A stretch of DNA of 64,000 bases from NCBI GenBank assembly GCA_965653565.1, contig CBFHAI010000010.1:1-64000 (forward strand), in the 5' to 3' direction. The notes beneath the pieces are model-generated. The model saw nothing but the letters and a program-made list of their open reading frames with translations, had not been told where the DNA came from and did not search any database. Below, one piece after another: positions 8,246-17,384 of the stretch. The translations under genes and the position numbers were made by a program. This DNA is from JALCLA01 sp965653565 (lineage in GTDB: Bacteria > Pseudomonadota > Gammaproteobacteria > Xanthomonadales > Xanthomonadaceae). Every line of letters starts with the position of its first letter. The first letter of the stretch is position 1.

Positions 8246-9145
8246 TCACTCGGTGTAGCCGAAGCGCTGTAGCGAGGCTTCGTCGTCGGACCAGTCCTCG
8301 CGCACTTTGCACCACAGTTGCAGGAAGACTTTGCGCTCGAGCTGTTCCTCGATCGCCAGCCGGGCCGCGGTGCCGATCGAACGCATGCGCGTGCCGCCGG
8401 CGCCGATCACGATCGCCTTCTGGCCATCGCGCTCCACCCACACCACCGCGCTGATGCGCAGCAGTTTGCCTTCGTCGACGTATTCCTCGATGCCGACCGT
8501 CGCCGAATACGGCAACTCGTCGCCGAGCTGGCGCATCAGTTGTTCGCGGATCAATTCGGCGACCAGGAAACGTTCGGTGCGATCGGTGACCTCGTCTTCG
8601 CCATACACCGGCTCGCCTTCCGGCAGCAGCGCCAGCAGGCCTTTTTCGAGGTCTTCGAGGCCGACGCGCTTCTCGGCGGACACCGGGAAAACCGCGGTGA
8701 AATCGTGATCCGACGTGAGCCGCGCGATGAAGGGCAGCAGCTCGGTCTTGTCCTTGATGCGGTCGACCTTGTTGATGATCAGCACGCGCGGCACGTCGCT
8801 TTCGACCAGCGCCTGGTAGGCGCGCTGGTCTTCGTCGCGCCACTGGCCGGCTTCGATCACCAGCGCCGCCAGTTGCACGTCGACCAGCGAGCCGCGCGCG
8901 GCGCGATTCATGTAGCGGTTCATCGCGCGCTTGCCGTCGCTGTGCAGGCCGGGCGTATCGACGTAGACGATCTGGCCTTCCGGCCGCGTGCCGATGCCGA
9001 GGATGCGATGCCGCGTGGTCTGCGGGCGGGCCGAGACGATGCTGACCTTGTAGCCGACCAGCGCGTTGATCAGCGTCGATTTGCCGACGTTGGGCCGGCC
9101 GACGATGGCCACCTGGCCGGTGCGCTGCGGAGTTGTGTCGGACAT
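8246..9145 (-). CDS. era: GTPase Era
   Basis: This 299-residue essential GTPase binds the 3' end of 16S rRNA and helps assemble the 30S subunit. Visible G motifs are GRPNVGKS (G1, about 16-23), DTPGLHSDGKRAMN (G3, with the Era-type long switch II) and NKVDRIKDK (G4). The C-terminal KH domain (from about 200) contains VGIEEYVDEG and IVIGAGGTRMRSIG. Length is standard. It lies between rnc and recO, the order seen in many gammaproteobacteria. Confidence 0.95.
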   Translation of the reverse strand: MSDTTPQRTGQVAIVGRPNVGKSTLINALVGYKVSIVSARPQTTRHRILGIGTRPEGQIVYVDTPGLHSDGKRAMNRYMNRAARGSLVDVQLAALVIEAGQWRDEDQRAYQALVESDVPRVLIINKVDRIKDKTELLPFIARLTSDHDFTAVFPVSAEKRVGLEDLEKGLLALLPEGEPVYGEDEVTDRTERFLVAELIREQLMRQLGDELPYSATVGIEEYVDEGKLLRISAVVWVERDGQKAIVIGAGGTRMRSIGTAARLAIEEQLERKVFLQLWCKVREDWSDDEASLQRFGYTE

Positions 9146-9170
9146 GGAAGCCGCCGTTTGCGAGTGATGC

Positions 9171-9230
9171 AGGGATCAGGGATCAGGGAATCAGAAATCG
9201 GAAATCGGGAATCACGAAACCCGAAATCAG
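9171..9230. repeat. Degenerate GGGATCA/GGGAATC heptamer tract
   Basis: About eight heptamer units (AGGGATC, AGGGAAT, CGGAAAT, CGGGAAT and variants) occupy the spacer between the era start and the rnc stop. The tract runs directly into the rnc stop codon at 9227-9229. It belongs to the same repeat family as the blocks at 4597, 7400 and 42448. Confidence 0.7.
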
Positions 9231-9895
9231 GAAAGTGCCGCGTCGAGCCGCAGCAGCGCAGCTTCGGCGGCGGCCTGCTCGGCCTGCCGCCGCGAGGTGC
9301 CGCTGCCTTCGGTCTCGATGCCGGCCTGCGGCATGACGCACAGCACGTGGAAGGTCTTGTCGTGGTCTTCGCCTTCGGCGGCGACGAGCTGGTAATCGGG
9401 CAGCGGCTGCTGGCGCGCCTGCAACCATTCCTGCAGGCGGGTCTTGGCATCCTTCGCGGTCTTGCCGACCGGCAGGGCCGCGATCAGCGGTTCGAACCAC
9501 GGCAGCACGCGATCGCGGCAGGCATCGAAACCGGCATCCAGATAGATCGCGCCGACCACCGCTTCGAGCGCGTCGGCGAGGATCGAATCGCGCCGGAAGC
9601 CGCCGCTCTTGAGTTCGCCCGGGCCCAGTTCGAGCCGGTCGCCCAGTTCGAGCACGCGCGCGATGGAGGCCAGCGACGCTTCGCGCACCAGCGCGGCGCG
9701 CGCGCGCGTGAGTTCGCCTTCGTCGGAATGCGGCCAGCGCGCGAACAGCGCCTCGGCCACGATCAGGTTCACCAGCGAATCGCCGAGGAATTCCAGGCGT
9801 TCGTTGTTCTTCGACCCGGCGCTGCGATGGGTGAGTGCCCGTCGCAGCAGATCCGGATCGCCGAACGCGTGACCGATGCGGTCAGTCCTCACCAC
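9227..9895 (-). CDS. rnc: Ribonuclease III
   Basis: This 222-residue double-strand-specific endoribonuclease matures rRNA precursors and structured mRNAs. The catalytic signature NERLEFLGDS lies at 31-40 with metal-binding Glu35 and Asp39. A dsRNA-binding domain occupies about 150-222. It starts GTG GTG at 9895/9892, and the start overlaps the end of the DUF4845 gene by 11-14 nt, indicating coupling. The final codons and stop lie inside a heptamer repeat tract, so the C-terminus may have been reshaped by repeat insertion. Confidence 0.93.
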   Translation of the reverse strand: MVRTDRIGHAFGDPDLLRRALTHRSAGSKNNERLEFLGDSLVNLIVAEALFARWPHSDEGELTRARAALVREASLASIARVLELGDRLELGPGELKSGGFRRDSILADALEAVVGAIYLDAGFDACRDRVLPWFEPLIAALPVGKTAKDAKTRLQEWLQARQQPLPDYQLVAAEGEDHDKTFHVLCVMPQAGIETEGSGTSRRQAEQAAAEAALLRLDAALS

Positions 9896-10265
9896 TCTGG
9901 CGGGTCAGGTCGACGGTTTTGTCGAACTTCGCGACGAAGTCGAGATTGTAGAAAAGCGGCTGCCGCACTTCGTATTTCACGTTGAGGTTATAACCGTTCT
10001 GCTTCGTGATCTTGACGTGCTCTGCCTTCACCGAGGTGACATAGCTGATATAGAAGCGACGGAACAGTTTGTCCTTGATCACCACCGGCGACGCGTTGGC
10101 GATACCCGGCTCGGCCTGGAGGCCCTTCATGTCGCTCACCACCGAGTAATACTCGGAGTACACCGGGAACAACTTGAGGCCCAGGAAGGCGAAAAAGCCG
10201 ACCACCAGCAACACCATCACGAAGCCGATCAGTGTCAGCCCCTGCTGCTTCTTCTTGCCTGTCAT
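9882..10265 (-). CDS. DUF4845 single-pass membrane protein
   Basis: This 127-residue protein has a Lys-rich N-terminus (MTGKKKQQG) and one hydrophobic segment (about 11-32). The rest is a periplasmic domain with conserved Tyr/Phe/Lys residues typical of DUF4845. The N-terminus looks like a prepilin or class III signal (GLTLIGFVMVLL) but lacks the canonical Glu5, so I do not call it a pilin. The family is consistently found between lepB and rnc in gammaproteobacteria. Its function is unknown. Confidence 0.8.
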   Translation of the reverse strand: MTGKKKQQGLTLIGFVMVLLVVGFFAFLGLKLFPVYSEYYSVVSDMKGLQAEPGIANASPVVIKDKLFRRFYISYVTSVKAEHVKITKQNGYNLNVKYEVRQPLFYNLDFVAKFDKTVDLTRQSGED

Positions 10266-10294
10266 GACATTCCCCTGCGCTGTGAGCCCTGGCG

Positions 10295-11095
10295 CTAGTG
10301 TATGACGGTTCCGAGCCGTTCGAAATCGATGCCACCGTTACGGCCGTCCCAGTTCATCCAGATCAGGAAGGCTTTTCCGACCAGATGATCCTCGGGCACG
10401 AAGCCCCAGTAGCGCGAATCTTCGCTGTTGTCGCGGTTGTCGCCCATCACGAAGTAGTGGCCTTCGGGGACTTTCCACAGGCCTTCGCCCTGCGGCACGA
10501 AATAAGCGGCCGAGCGCTGCAGGATCTGGTGTTCGGCGCCGTCGAGCGATTCGAGCTTGAGTTCGGCGCCGGTCATGTCGCGGCCGCTGCCCTCGCCGAT
10601 GTAGCGGCCGAGCGGCGACTGCGGCACGGCCTGGCCGTTCACGTAGAGCGTCTTGTTGCGGTAGACCACTTCGTCGCCGGGCATGCCGATGACGCGCTTG
10701 ATGTAGTCCTGCGCCGGGTCTTTCGGATAGCGGAACACCACCACATCGCCGCGCTGCGGTTCGCCGATCTCGAGCACCTTCTGGTCGAGCACGGGCAGGC
10801 GCAGGCCGTAGGCGAATTTGTTGACCAGGATGAAATCGCCGATCAGCAGCGTGGGCATCATCGAACTGGACGGAATGCGGAACGGTTCGGCGAGGAACGA
10901 GCGCACCAGCAGCACGATCAGGATCACCGGGAAGAACGAGCGCGCGTATTCGACCAGCAGCGGCTCTTTCTTCTCGTTGCCGGTGAGTTCGACGCGCGCC
11001 TTGCGCGCGCGCGCGAACAACAGGTGATCGAGCAGCCAGATGCCGCCGGTCAATGCGGTGAGGCCCACGAGTATCGCGGCGAAATCGAAATCCAC
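10295..11095 (-). CDS. lepB: Signal peptidase I
   Basis: This 266-residue inner-membrane serine protease cleaves signal peptides from exported proteins. Two transmembrane segments (about 8-26 and 52-68) precede the catalytic Ser78 in PSSSMMPTL. The Lys general base lies in YIKRVIGMPGDEV (about 132-145), and the C-terminal box GDNRDNSEDSRYWG is present. It starts with GTG (VDFDFAAIL), preceded by AAGGA. Its position after lepA is the classic lepA-lepB operon. Confidence 0.93.
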   Translation of the reverse strand: MDFDFAAILVGLTALTGGIWLLDHLLFARARKARVELTGNEKKEPLLVEYARSFFPVILIVLLVRSFLAEPFRIPSSSMMPTLLIGDFILVNKFAYGLRLPVLDQKVLEIGEPQRGDVVVFRYPKDPAQDYIKRVIGMPGDEVVYRNKTLYVNGQAVPQSPLGRYIGEGSGRDMTGAELKLESLDGAEHQILQRSAAYFVPQGEGLWKVPEGHYFVMGDNRDNSEDSRYWGFVPEDHLVGKAFLIWMNWDGRNGGIDFERLGTVIH

Positions 11096-11108
11096 GTCTG
11101 ATCCTTGC

Positions 11109-11143
11109 GTTCTGGGTCGGTGCGCAGTTCTGGGTCGGTGCGC
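11109..11143. repeat. Two tandem 17-18-bp repeats between lepA and lepB
   Basis: The sequence GTTCTGGGTCGGTGCGC occurs perfectly twice (11109-11125 and 11127-11143), one nucleotide apart, in the short lepA-lepB spacer. Period 18 keeps the frame open. It may be a simple slippage duplication. Confidence 0.8.
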
Positions 11144-11156
11144 TGCGCGGCGGGGC

Positions 11157-12950
11157 TTACTTGCTGTCCACCTGCAGCACGGCCAGGAAGGCTTCCTGCG
11201 GAATCTCCACGCGGCCCACCTGTTTCATGCGCTTCTTGCCTTCTTTCTGCTTTTCCAGCAGTTTTTTCTTGCGCGTGGCATCGCCGCCGTAGCACTTGGC
11301 GAGCACGTTCTTGCGCAGCGCCTTCACCGTCGAGCGCGCGATGATCTGCGCACCCACCGCGGCCTGGATCGCCACGTCGAACATCTGGCGCGGGATCAGA
11401 TCCTTCATCTTCTCGCAGATTTCGCGGCCGCGGCGGTCGGCATGCGAACGGTGGCAGATGATCGACAAGGCATCGACGCGATCGCCGTTGATCATCACGT
11501 CCAGCCGCACGAACGGGCCGGCCTCGAAACGCACGAAGTGATAATCGAGCGAGGCATAGCCGCGGCTCACCGATTTCAACTTGTCGAAGAAATCGAGCAC
11601 CACTTCGGCCATCGGCAGTTCGTAGCTGATCTGCACCTGGCTGCCCAGATACTGGATGCCGCGCTGCACGCCGCGCTTTTCTTCGCACAGCTTGATGATG
11701 TTGCCGACGTAATCGGGCGGCGTGAGGATGTTGGCGAGGATGATCGGTTCGCGCACCTCGGCGATCTTGGTGCTCGGCGGCAGCTTGGCCGGGTTGTCGA
11801 GCGGCAGCACCTGGTTGTCGGTGGTGAGCAGCTCGTACACCACGGTGGGCGCCGTGGTGATGAGGTTCAGATCGTATTCGCGCTCCAGGCGTTCCTGCAC
11901 GATTTCCATGTGCAGCATCCCGAGGAAGCCGCAGCGGAAACCGAAGCCCATCGCTTCCGAGCTTTCCGGCTCGAACCGCATCGCGGCGTCGTTGAGCTTG
12001 AGCTTTTCCAGCGCTTCGCGCAGCGCCGGGTAATCGTCGGCATTGACCGGGAACAGGCCGGCGAACACGCGCGGCTGCATTTCCTGGAAACCGGGCAGCG
12101 GCTCGGAGGCGGGATCGGCGGCCAGCGTCAGGGTGTCGCCCACCGGCGCGCCGTGCACGTCCTTGATCGAGGCGTTGACCCAGCCCACCTCGCCCGGTCC
12201 CAGGCGCGGATTGGATTTGCGCTTGGGCGTGAATACGCCGACCGCATCGACCTGGTGCGTACGGCCGGTCGACATCACCTTGATCTTGTCGCCGGGCTTG
12301 ATCTCGCCCTGCATCACGCGCACCAGCGACACCACGCCAAGATAATTGTCGAACCACGAATCGATGATCAGCGCCTGCAGCTTGTCGGTATCGCGCGGCT
12401 TCGGCGGCGGGATGCGCGCGACGATGGCTTCGAGCACATCGCGCACGTTCAGGCCGGTTTTCGCGCTCACCTGGATCGCGTCTTCGGCGTCGATGCCGAT
12501 CACCGCTTCGATTTCCTTCTTGACCTTTTCCGGGTCGGCCGTCGGCAGGTCGATCTTGTTGAGCACCGGAATCACTTCCAGGCCCTGTTCGACCGCGGTG
12601 TAGCAGTTGGCCACCGACTGCGCTTCCACGCCCTGCGCGGCATCGACCACCAGCAGCGCGCCTTCGCAGGCGGCGAGCGAGCGGCTGACTTCGTAGCTGA
12701 AATCGACGTGGCCGGGCGTGTCGATGAAGTTGAGCTGGTAGACCTGCCCGTCCTTGGCCGTGTACGGCAGCGACACCGACTGCGCCTTGATCGTGATGCC
12801 GCGCTCGCGTTCGATCGGATTCGAATCGAGCACCTGCGCTTCCATCTCGCGTTCCGCAAGGCCGCCGCAGATCTGGATGATGCGATCGGCGAGCGTGGAT
12901 TTGCCGTGGTCGACGTGCGCGATGATGGAAAAATTGCGGATGAGCTGCAT
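11157..12950 (-). CDS. lepA: Elongation factor 4 (LepA) back-translocase
   Basis: This 597-residue ribosomal GTPase acts on stalled or mis-translocated ribosomes. G motifs are AHVDHGKST (about 11-19), DTPGHVDF (about 77-84) and NKIDLP. LepA-specific parts include YLGVVSLVRVMQGEI, GFRCGFLGMLHMEI and the C-terminal domain ending KKLLEKQKEGKKRMKQVG. Length matches E. coli LepA (599). The ATG at 12950 leaves a short leader downstream of the mucD terminator. Confidence 0.96.
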   Translation of the reverse strand: MQLIRNFSIIAHVDHGKSTLADRIIQICGGLAEREMEAQVLDSNPIERERGITIKAQSVSLPYTAKDGQVYQLNFIDTPGHVDFSYEVSRSLAACEGALLVVDAAQGVEAQSVANCYTAVEQGLEVIPVLNKIDLPTADPEKVKKEIEAVIGIDAEDAIQVSAKTGLNVRDVLEAIVARIPPPKPRDTDKLQALIIDSWFDNYLGVVSLVRVMQGEIKPGDKIKVMSTGRTHQVDAVGVFTPKRKSNPRLGPGEVGWVNASIKDVHGAPVGDTLTLAADPASEPLPGFQEMQPRVFAGLFPVNADDYPALREALEKLKLNDAAMRFEPESSEAMGFGFRCGFLGMLHMEIVQERLEREYDLNLITTAPTVVYELLTTDNQVLPLDNPAKLPPSTKIAEVREPIILANILTPPDYVGNIIKLCEEKRGVQRGIQYLGSQVQISYELPMAEVVLDFFDKLKSVSRGYASLDYHFVRFEAGPFVRLDVMINGDRVDALSIICHRSHADRRGREICEKMKDLIPRQMFDVAIQAAVGAQIIARSTVKALRKNVLAKCYGGDATRKKKLLEKQKEGKKRMKQVGRVEIPQEAFLAVLQVDSK

Positions 12951-13092
12951 GGAGTTCCGAAAGGGAGGCGGTCGGCGCGGAAGGCCGGAAAAAGCGCGGC
13001 ATTATGCCACGGAAGCGCGCTCGAGGCCGGCCCGCCGCAGGCTTGCGCCGGGCCGACGAGCCCGCTGGGCCTTCGCCTCGTCCGGCAAATCG

Positions 13093-13116
13093 GCGTGGCG
13101 CCCGAAGGCGCCACGC
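13093..13116 (-). terminator. Strong hairpin downstream of mucD
   Basis: This is a perfect 10-bp stem, GCGTGGCGCC/GGCGCCACGC. Read on the minus strand it has a TTCG tetraloop, and it starts 12 nt after the mucD stop. The following minus-strand bases contain only a weak T-run (CGATTTG), so termination may be partial, allowing some read-through into lepA. Confidence 0.65.
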
Positions 13117-13127
13117 ATGGATCCCGG

Positions 13128-14552
13128 TCAGTCGGCCTTGGGACGCGGCGGCGTCACCGCGACGAACTGGGTCTGATCGTCGCGCCGCACCAGCATCATC
13201 ACCGGCTCGCCGGCCGGCGCGTCGTTGACGGCGGCGTTGAACGCCGCCGCCGTGCCGACCTTGGTGCGGCCGACCATCAGCACGACATCGCCCGCCTGCA
13301 GCCCGGCGCGACGGCCGGCGGCGCCGACGATGCGGGTGATCACGACGCCCTCGCCCGGCTCCAGTTCCAGGGCGCTGCGCTGCTGCTCGTCGAGATCCTG
13401 CACCACCAGGCCGAGCGAATTTCCGGCCGCGGCATCGGCATCGGCGGCGGCCGCCTGCGCCGCGACATCGCGGGGCAGTTCGCCGACGGTGACCGGAATT
13501 TCCATTTCCTTGCCGTCGCGGAACACGGTGAGCGTGGCGCGCGTGCCCGGCGCGGTGGCGCCGACCAGCGGCGGCAGGTCGCCCGAACGCGCGATCTCGC
13601 GGCCGTTGAACGCCGTGATCACATCGCCCAGCTGCACGCCGCCCTTCTTCGCGGCGCTGTCGTCGCTGAAACCGAACACCAACGCGCCGCCCGGACGCGG
13701 CAGCTTGATGCTGCGCGCCAGTTCGCGCGTGACTTCCTGGATGTTCACGCCGAGCAGGCCGCGCGACACATAACCCTTGCCCTTGAGCTGCTGCACCGCG
13801 TTCATCGCCACTTCGATCGGGATCGCGAAGCTCACGCCCATGAAGCCGCCGGTGTTGGAAAAGATCTGCGAGTTGATGCCGATCACTTCACCGGCCGTGT
13901 TGAGCAGCGGACCGCCGGAATTGCCGCGATTGATCGCGACGTCGGTCTGGATGAAGGGCACGTACTGCTGGCCGGTCATTGGCGAAGTACGGCCGGTGGC
14001 GCTGACGACGCCGGCGGTGACGGAATGATCGAACCCGAACGGCGAACCGATCGCCACCACCCACTGGCCCGGCTTGAGCGCGTCGGAATCGCCCAGCTGC
14101 AGCGCGGGCAAGCCGCGCGCCTCGACCTTGAGCAGCGCGACGTCGCTTTCTGGATCGCTGCCGACCACCTTGGCTTCGAGTTCGCGCCGATCGCTGAAAC
14201 GCAGCACGACTTCATCGGCGCCTTCGATGACATGGTGATTGGTGAGCACGTAGCCGTCGGCCGAAATCACGAAACCGGTACCGGCGGACGTGCGATCGCG
14301 CGGCACGCGCGGCGCGTTCGGATTGCCGAAGAAGCGGCGCAGGCTTTCGGGCAGGTCTTCCGGTAATTGATCGGCTTGAGGCAATTGCTCGCGCGCCGCC
14401 GCTTCGGCCGTGCGCGTGGCCGATACGTTGACCACCGCGGGGCTGACCTGCTCGACCAGTCCGGTGAAATCCGGCAGCTGGGCCTGGGCATTGGAAACCA
14501 GAAGGCCAAATGCGACGACCAGCGACGCGACGGCCTGCAAAGGACGATTCAT
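13128..14552 (-). CDS. mucD: Periplasmic serine protease MucD/DegQ (Do family)
   Basis: This 474-residue HtrA-type protease and chaperone degrades misfolded envelope proteins and lowers sigma-E signalling. The signal peptide ends in SNAQA (about 24). The triad is His (TNHHVIEG), Asp (SDVALLK) and Ser (GNSGGPLL). Two PDZ domains follow (about 265-355 and 375-470). The in-frame ATG at 14585 gives an extra 11 residues without signal character, so I chose 14552 (MNRPLQAVAS). It closes the rpoE-rseA-rseB-rseC regulon operon, as in Pseudomonas algU-mucABCD. Confidence 0.93.
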   Translation of the reverse strand: MNRPLQAVASLVVAFGLLVSNAQAQLPDFTGLVEQVSPAVVNVSATRTAEAAAREQLPQADQLPEDLPESLRRFFGNPNAPRVPRDRTSAGTGFVISADGYVLTNHHVIEGADEVVLRFSDRRELEAKVVGSDPESDVALLKVEARGLPALQLGDSDALKPGQWVVAIGSPFGFDHSVTAGVVSATGRTSPMTGQQYVPFIQTDVAINRGNSGGPLLNTAGEVIGINSQIFSNTGGFMGVSFAIPIEVAMNAVQQLKGKGYVSRGLLGVNIQEVTRELARSIKLPRPGGALVFGFSDDSAAKKGGVQLGDVITAFNGREIARSGDLPPLVGATAPGTRATLTVFRDGKEMEIPVTVGELPRDVAAQAAAADADAAAGNSLGLVVQDLDEQQRSALELEPGEGVVITRIVGAAGRRAGLQAGDVVLMVGRTKVGTAAAFNAAVNDAPAGEPVMMLVRRDDQTQFVAVTPPRPKAD

Positions 14553-14718
14553 GGGAGCGTCGACTCCTGTATTGATTGAGAGCACGTGTTGATTCGAGAG
14601 TTACGTATTGATTTACCAATGGCGATTTGATCGGCGCTGCAGGCGGCGAAAAAACCGACGACAAAGCCTTGATGGGGACGCCCGCAGGCACGATCAACCG
14701 TGCTGGAAGTCCCGTGTT

Positions 14719-15147
14719 TCAGGGCTCGGACGGCATGCGCAGCAGACGCAGCGCCGCTGCCGGACCGCGCTTGGATCGCAGGATCCCCAATGAAGTTCCC
14801 GCCACCGCGGCAAGCAGCGTGAGCAGGTCGGGCGCGATGCCGATGAACCTCGCCGCGCCATAGCCGAGGCCGGCGCCGCCGATCAGCCCGGCGAGCGCCA
14901 GACCGTAGCCGCGCGAGGCCTGCCGCAGCAATTGATCGTCGTCGAGCAGCAGGCGCCAATGTTCGCCGGCCAGTGGTGCGCAAGGGAATTGGGCGCGCGC
15001 CAGCTGCAGCGTTTCGCGCGCCGGATCGAGTCCCTGGAAGAGATTGCAGCGGCCGCCGCAGCCGGCGCAATCGGAACACGCGCCCAGCGCACGCAGTTGC
15101 ACGCGATCGCCGTCGAGCGCGACGACCTCGACTGCGCGCTCAGCCAC
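14719..15147 (-). CDS. rseC: RseC/MucC-type SoxR-reducing membrane protein
   Basis: This 142-residue inner-membrane protein has an N-terminal Cys cluster (CSDCAGCGGRC, about 20-30) and two transmembrane segments (about 75-115), as in RseC. RseC proteins modulate sigma-E and take part in reducing SoxR. The open frame extends to 15237, but the GTG at 15147 (VAERAVEVV) aligns with RseC N-termini. It overlaps the rseB stop within GTGGCTGA, so translation is coupled. Confidence 0.8.
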   Translation of the reverse strand: MAERAVEVVALDGDRVQLRALGACSDCAGCGGRCNLFQGLDPARETLQLARAQFPCAPLAGEHWRLLLDDDQLLRQASRGYGLALAGLIGGAGLGYGAARFIGIAPDLLTLLAAVAGTSLGILRSKRGPAAALRLLRMPSEP

Positions 15148-16090
15148 CGCCGGCGCGCACGACGCCCTGCGCGAAACGCTCGACCGTCGCGGCCGGCACA
15201 TCGCCCAGCACGGTGATCTGGTGACCGTCGAGCACACGGCCGAACAGATTCACCGAGCCGCGATTCGATGGACCGGTGAACGCCGGGGCGGCCCGCGTCA
15301 GCGGTTCGACATACACCGAGACGCTGGCGATGCCATCGCTGTAGATCAAGTGCTCGTTATCGACGCCGGTCTGCGGCTGCTGCAGTGTGAGCGCGAACCC
15401 CGCCGGTGCATCGGCTACCGCCCAGGCGGAAGCGCGGGCGACGCCCGCCGCGGGCAGTGTCAGCGCATTGACCGCCGCACCCGCCGCCGGCGTGCCGGTC
15501 AGATCGGCATCGCTCGGGCGTTCGCGCAGGGCGATGCGCGTGAACATCAGTTGCTCGACCGGACGTCCGTCGGCGCCGAATCGCACCGATTTGAGCAGCA
15601 TGCCGGTGTCGTTCTCCAGCCACAGCCGATAACCGTAGCGATAGACATCGCGCGGCCGCACTTCGAGCACTTGCGACGGCAGGCTGGCGACGCGATCGGT
15701 GCCGCCGAGCGCCAGTGTGTAGTGTTCGAGCAAGCGCTGCGGATCCTGCCCGAGCACGGCGAGGAATTGCGGCGGCAGTGTGCCGGGTTCGCCGTAGACG
15801 GCGGCGCGCGGGCCCGATCCGATCAGCGTCACCTGGCCACCGGCACGCACCACTTCGCGCGGCGCGCCACTCAACGCGACGAGGCGTTCGCGCGCACCGG
15901 CCGGATCGGCCGCATGGAAAATTCGCAGGGATTCGAGCTGGCCGCCGTGCAGATAGACCAGCTCGCCGTGATAGTCGAGGCCGTTCAGGGCCTGACCCAT
16001 GCGGCTAAGCCAGGCGGAGGCATCCTGGGCCCAGCCCGGCGCCGCCAGCAGCAAGCCTGCCAGCAGCGCGAGACGAGGCTTAGGTCGCAT
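15140..16090 (-). CDS. rseB: Sigma-E regulator RseB (MucB)
   Basis: This 316-residue periplasmic protein binds the RseA periplasmic domain and shields it from DegS-type cleavage. It also senses mislocalised lipoproteins and LPS. The signal peptide ends GWAQD (about 22). An N-terminal LolA-like domain (ASAWLSRMGQALNGLDYHGELVYL) is followed by a smaller C-terminal domain. The ATG at 16090 overlaps the rseA stop as TGATG, and the long open frame upstream of it is an rseA shadow. Confidence 0.9.
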   Translation of the reverse strand: MRPKPRLALLAGLLLAAPGWAQDASAWLSRMGQALNGLDYHGELVYLHGGQLESLRIFHAADPAGARERLVALSGAPREVVRAGGQVTLIGSGPRAAVYGEPGTLPPQFLAVLGQDPQRLLEHYTLALGGTDRVASLPSQVLEVRPRDVYRYGYRLWLENDTGMLLKSVRFGADGRPVEQLMFTRIALRERPSDADLTGTPAAGAAVNALTLPAAGVARASAWAVADAPAGFALTLQQPQTGVDNEHLIYSDGIASVSVYVEPLTRAAPAFTGPSNRGSVNLFGRVLDGHQITVLGDVPAATVERFAQGVVRAGGG

Positions 16091-16740
16091 CAGCGCGAAG
16101 CCTGCGGCGCCGGTGCGCGCTCGCGCAGCGGCGTCACCAGCGAAACGTAGGGCACGAAGGCCTGGCCCTGGGTGCCGGTGGCTTCGTTGTGGCGGATCAG
16201 ATAACTGTCGATGCGCGGATCGATGCGCACCGAAACCGCGTACGGACCGTACGGCGAATCGTTGCTTTCGGCCGCCACCGTGGCGGTGTCGACGCCGAGC
16301 GACGGACGCAGATCCTGCTCGCGCAGCGGCGACGGTGCGACCTGGGCCGGCGGTGCCGTGGCAGCGATCGTCGCAACATCCGGCGCAGCGTTTTCGATCG
16401 CCGCATCCGGCCGCATCGCCATCAGCGCGACCAGCGCCACCGAAGCGGCGACGGCGAACCCGCCGGCCCACTTCAGCGCTTCGCCGGCCAGCGCGCGGCG
16501 CGGCACCGCATCACCTTCGATCGCCATCGAGACGCGCGCCACGAAGTCGGCCCGCACCGGCGCCACGCCATGGCCGCGCAGGCATTCGCCGACGATGTGA
16601 TAACGCTGCCAGCAGCCGGAAAGATCGCTGTCTTCGCCGACGCGGCGGATCAGGAAACGCGCCTGATCGCGTTCGAGCTCGCCGTCGACGAGGGCGGAAA
16701 GCTGCTGCTTGATTTCGGAGTTCCGCGAATCGGAAGTCAT
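16090..16740 (-). CDS. rseA: Anti-sigma-E factor RseA (MucA)
   Basis: This 216-residue membrane anti-sigma factor has a cytoplasmic N-terminal domain (KQQLSALVDGELERDQARFLIRR, about 8-30). One transmembrane helix lies near 97-115 (AGGFAVAASVALVALMAM), followed by a periplasmic tail that binds RseB. The start ATG 16740 overlaps the rpoE stop (ATGA), which gives stoichiometric synthesis with the sigma factor. Confidence 0.9.
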   Translation of the reverse strand: MTSDSRNSEIKQQLSALVDGELERDQARFLIRRVGEDSDLSGCWQRYHIVGECLRGHGVAPVRADFVARVSMAIEGDAVPRRALAGEALKWAGGFAVAASVALVALMAMRPDAAIENAAPDVATIAATAPPAQVAPSPLREQDLRPSLGVDTATVAAESNDSPYGPYAVSVRIDPRIDSYLIRHNEATGTQGQAFVPYVSLVTPLRERAPAPQASR

Positions 16741-17330
16741 GGCCTGGCTCGCTCGGTGTCCAGCAAAGGACGCAATTTCTGGTCGATCGCATCGCGGGCG
16801 CGGAAAATCCGCGAACGCACGGTGCCGATGGGGCAATCCATCGCCTCGGCGATCTCCTCGTAACTCAACCCGTCGACTTCGCGCAGCGTGATCGCCATGC
16901 GCAGTTCGTCGGGCAAAGCTTCGACCGTCTGGGAAACGGTTCGTTCAATCTCTTGCCGCATCAATTCGTGTTCGGGCGTGTCGGTATCGCGCAGCCGGCT
17001 GCCGGCGTCGTACTGCACCGCGTCGCTGGCGTCGATGTCTTCCGACGGCGGGCGCCGGCCGAGCGACACCAGGTGATTCTTGGCGGTGTTGACGGCGATC
17101 TTGTACAACCAGGTGTAGAACTGGCTGTCGCCACGGAAATTCGCCAGCGCGCGGTAGGCACGGATGAAGGTTTCCTGGGCGACATCCTGGCATTCGCTCC
17201 AATCGTGGATGTAGCGGGAAATGAGGCTGGTCACCTTGTGCTGGTACTTGACCACGAGCAGGTCGAAAGCGCGCTTTTCACCGCGCTGCACCCGCTGCAC
17301 CAGCGCCTGGTCGATATCGTTTTCGCCCAT
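16737..17330 (-). CDS. rpoE: RNA polymerase sigma factor RpoE (AlgU)
   Basis: This 197-residue ECF02-type sigma factor governs envelope stress. Region 2 (FDLLVVKYQHKVTSLISRYI and DVAQETFIRAYRAL) and region 4 (LREVDGLSYEEIAEAMDCPI) are clear. The ATG at 17330 gives the canonical length. The frame stays open far upstream, antisense to the fadJ-like gene, but that is a shadow. It heads the operon with rseA, rseB, rseC and mucD. A sigma-E-like promoter sits about 55 nt upstream. Confidence 0.95.
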   Translation of the reverse strand: MGENDIDQALVQRVQRGEKRAFDLLVVKYQHKVTSLISRYIHDWSECQDVAQETFIRAYRALANFRGDSQFYTWLYKIAVNTAKNHLVSLGRRPPSEDIDASDAVQYDAGSRLRDTDTPEHELMRQEIERTVSQTVEALPDELRMAITLREVDGLSYEEIAEAMDCPIGTVRSRIFRARDAIDQKLRPLLDTERARP

Positions 17331-17384
17331 CCGGGCCGTCACTCCGCATATTGTTATTGTGCGACCCACGCTGCGGTCGGCTAC

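Noticed and set aside
11040..14366. 1108-codon plus-strand frame
   Set aside because: It is antisense to lepA and mucD and has no recognisable domain.
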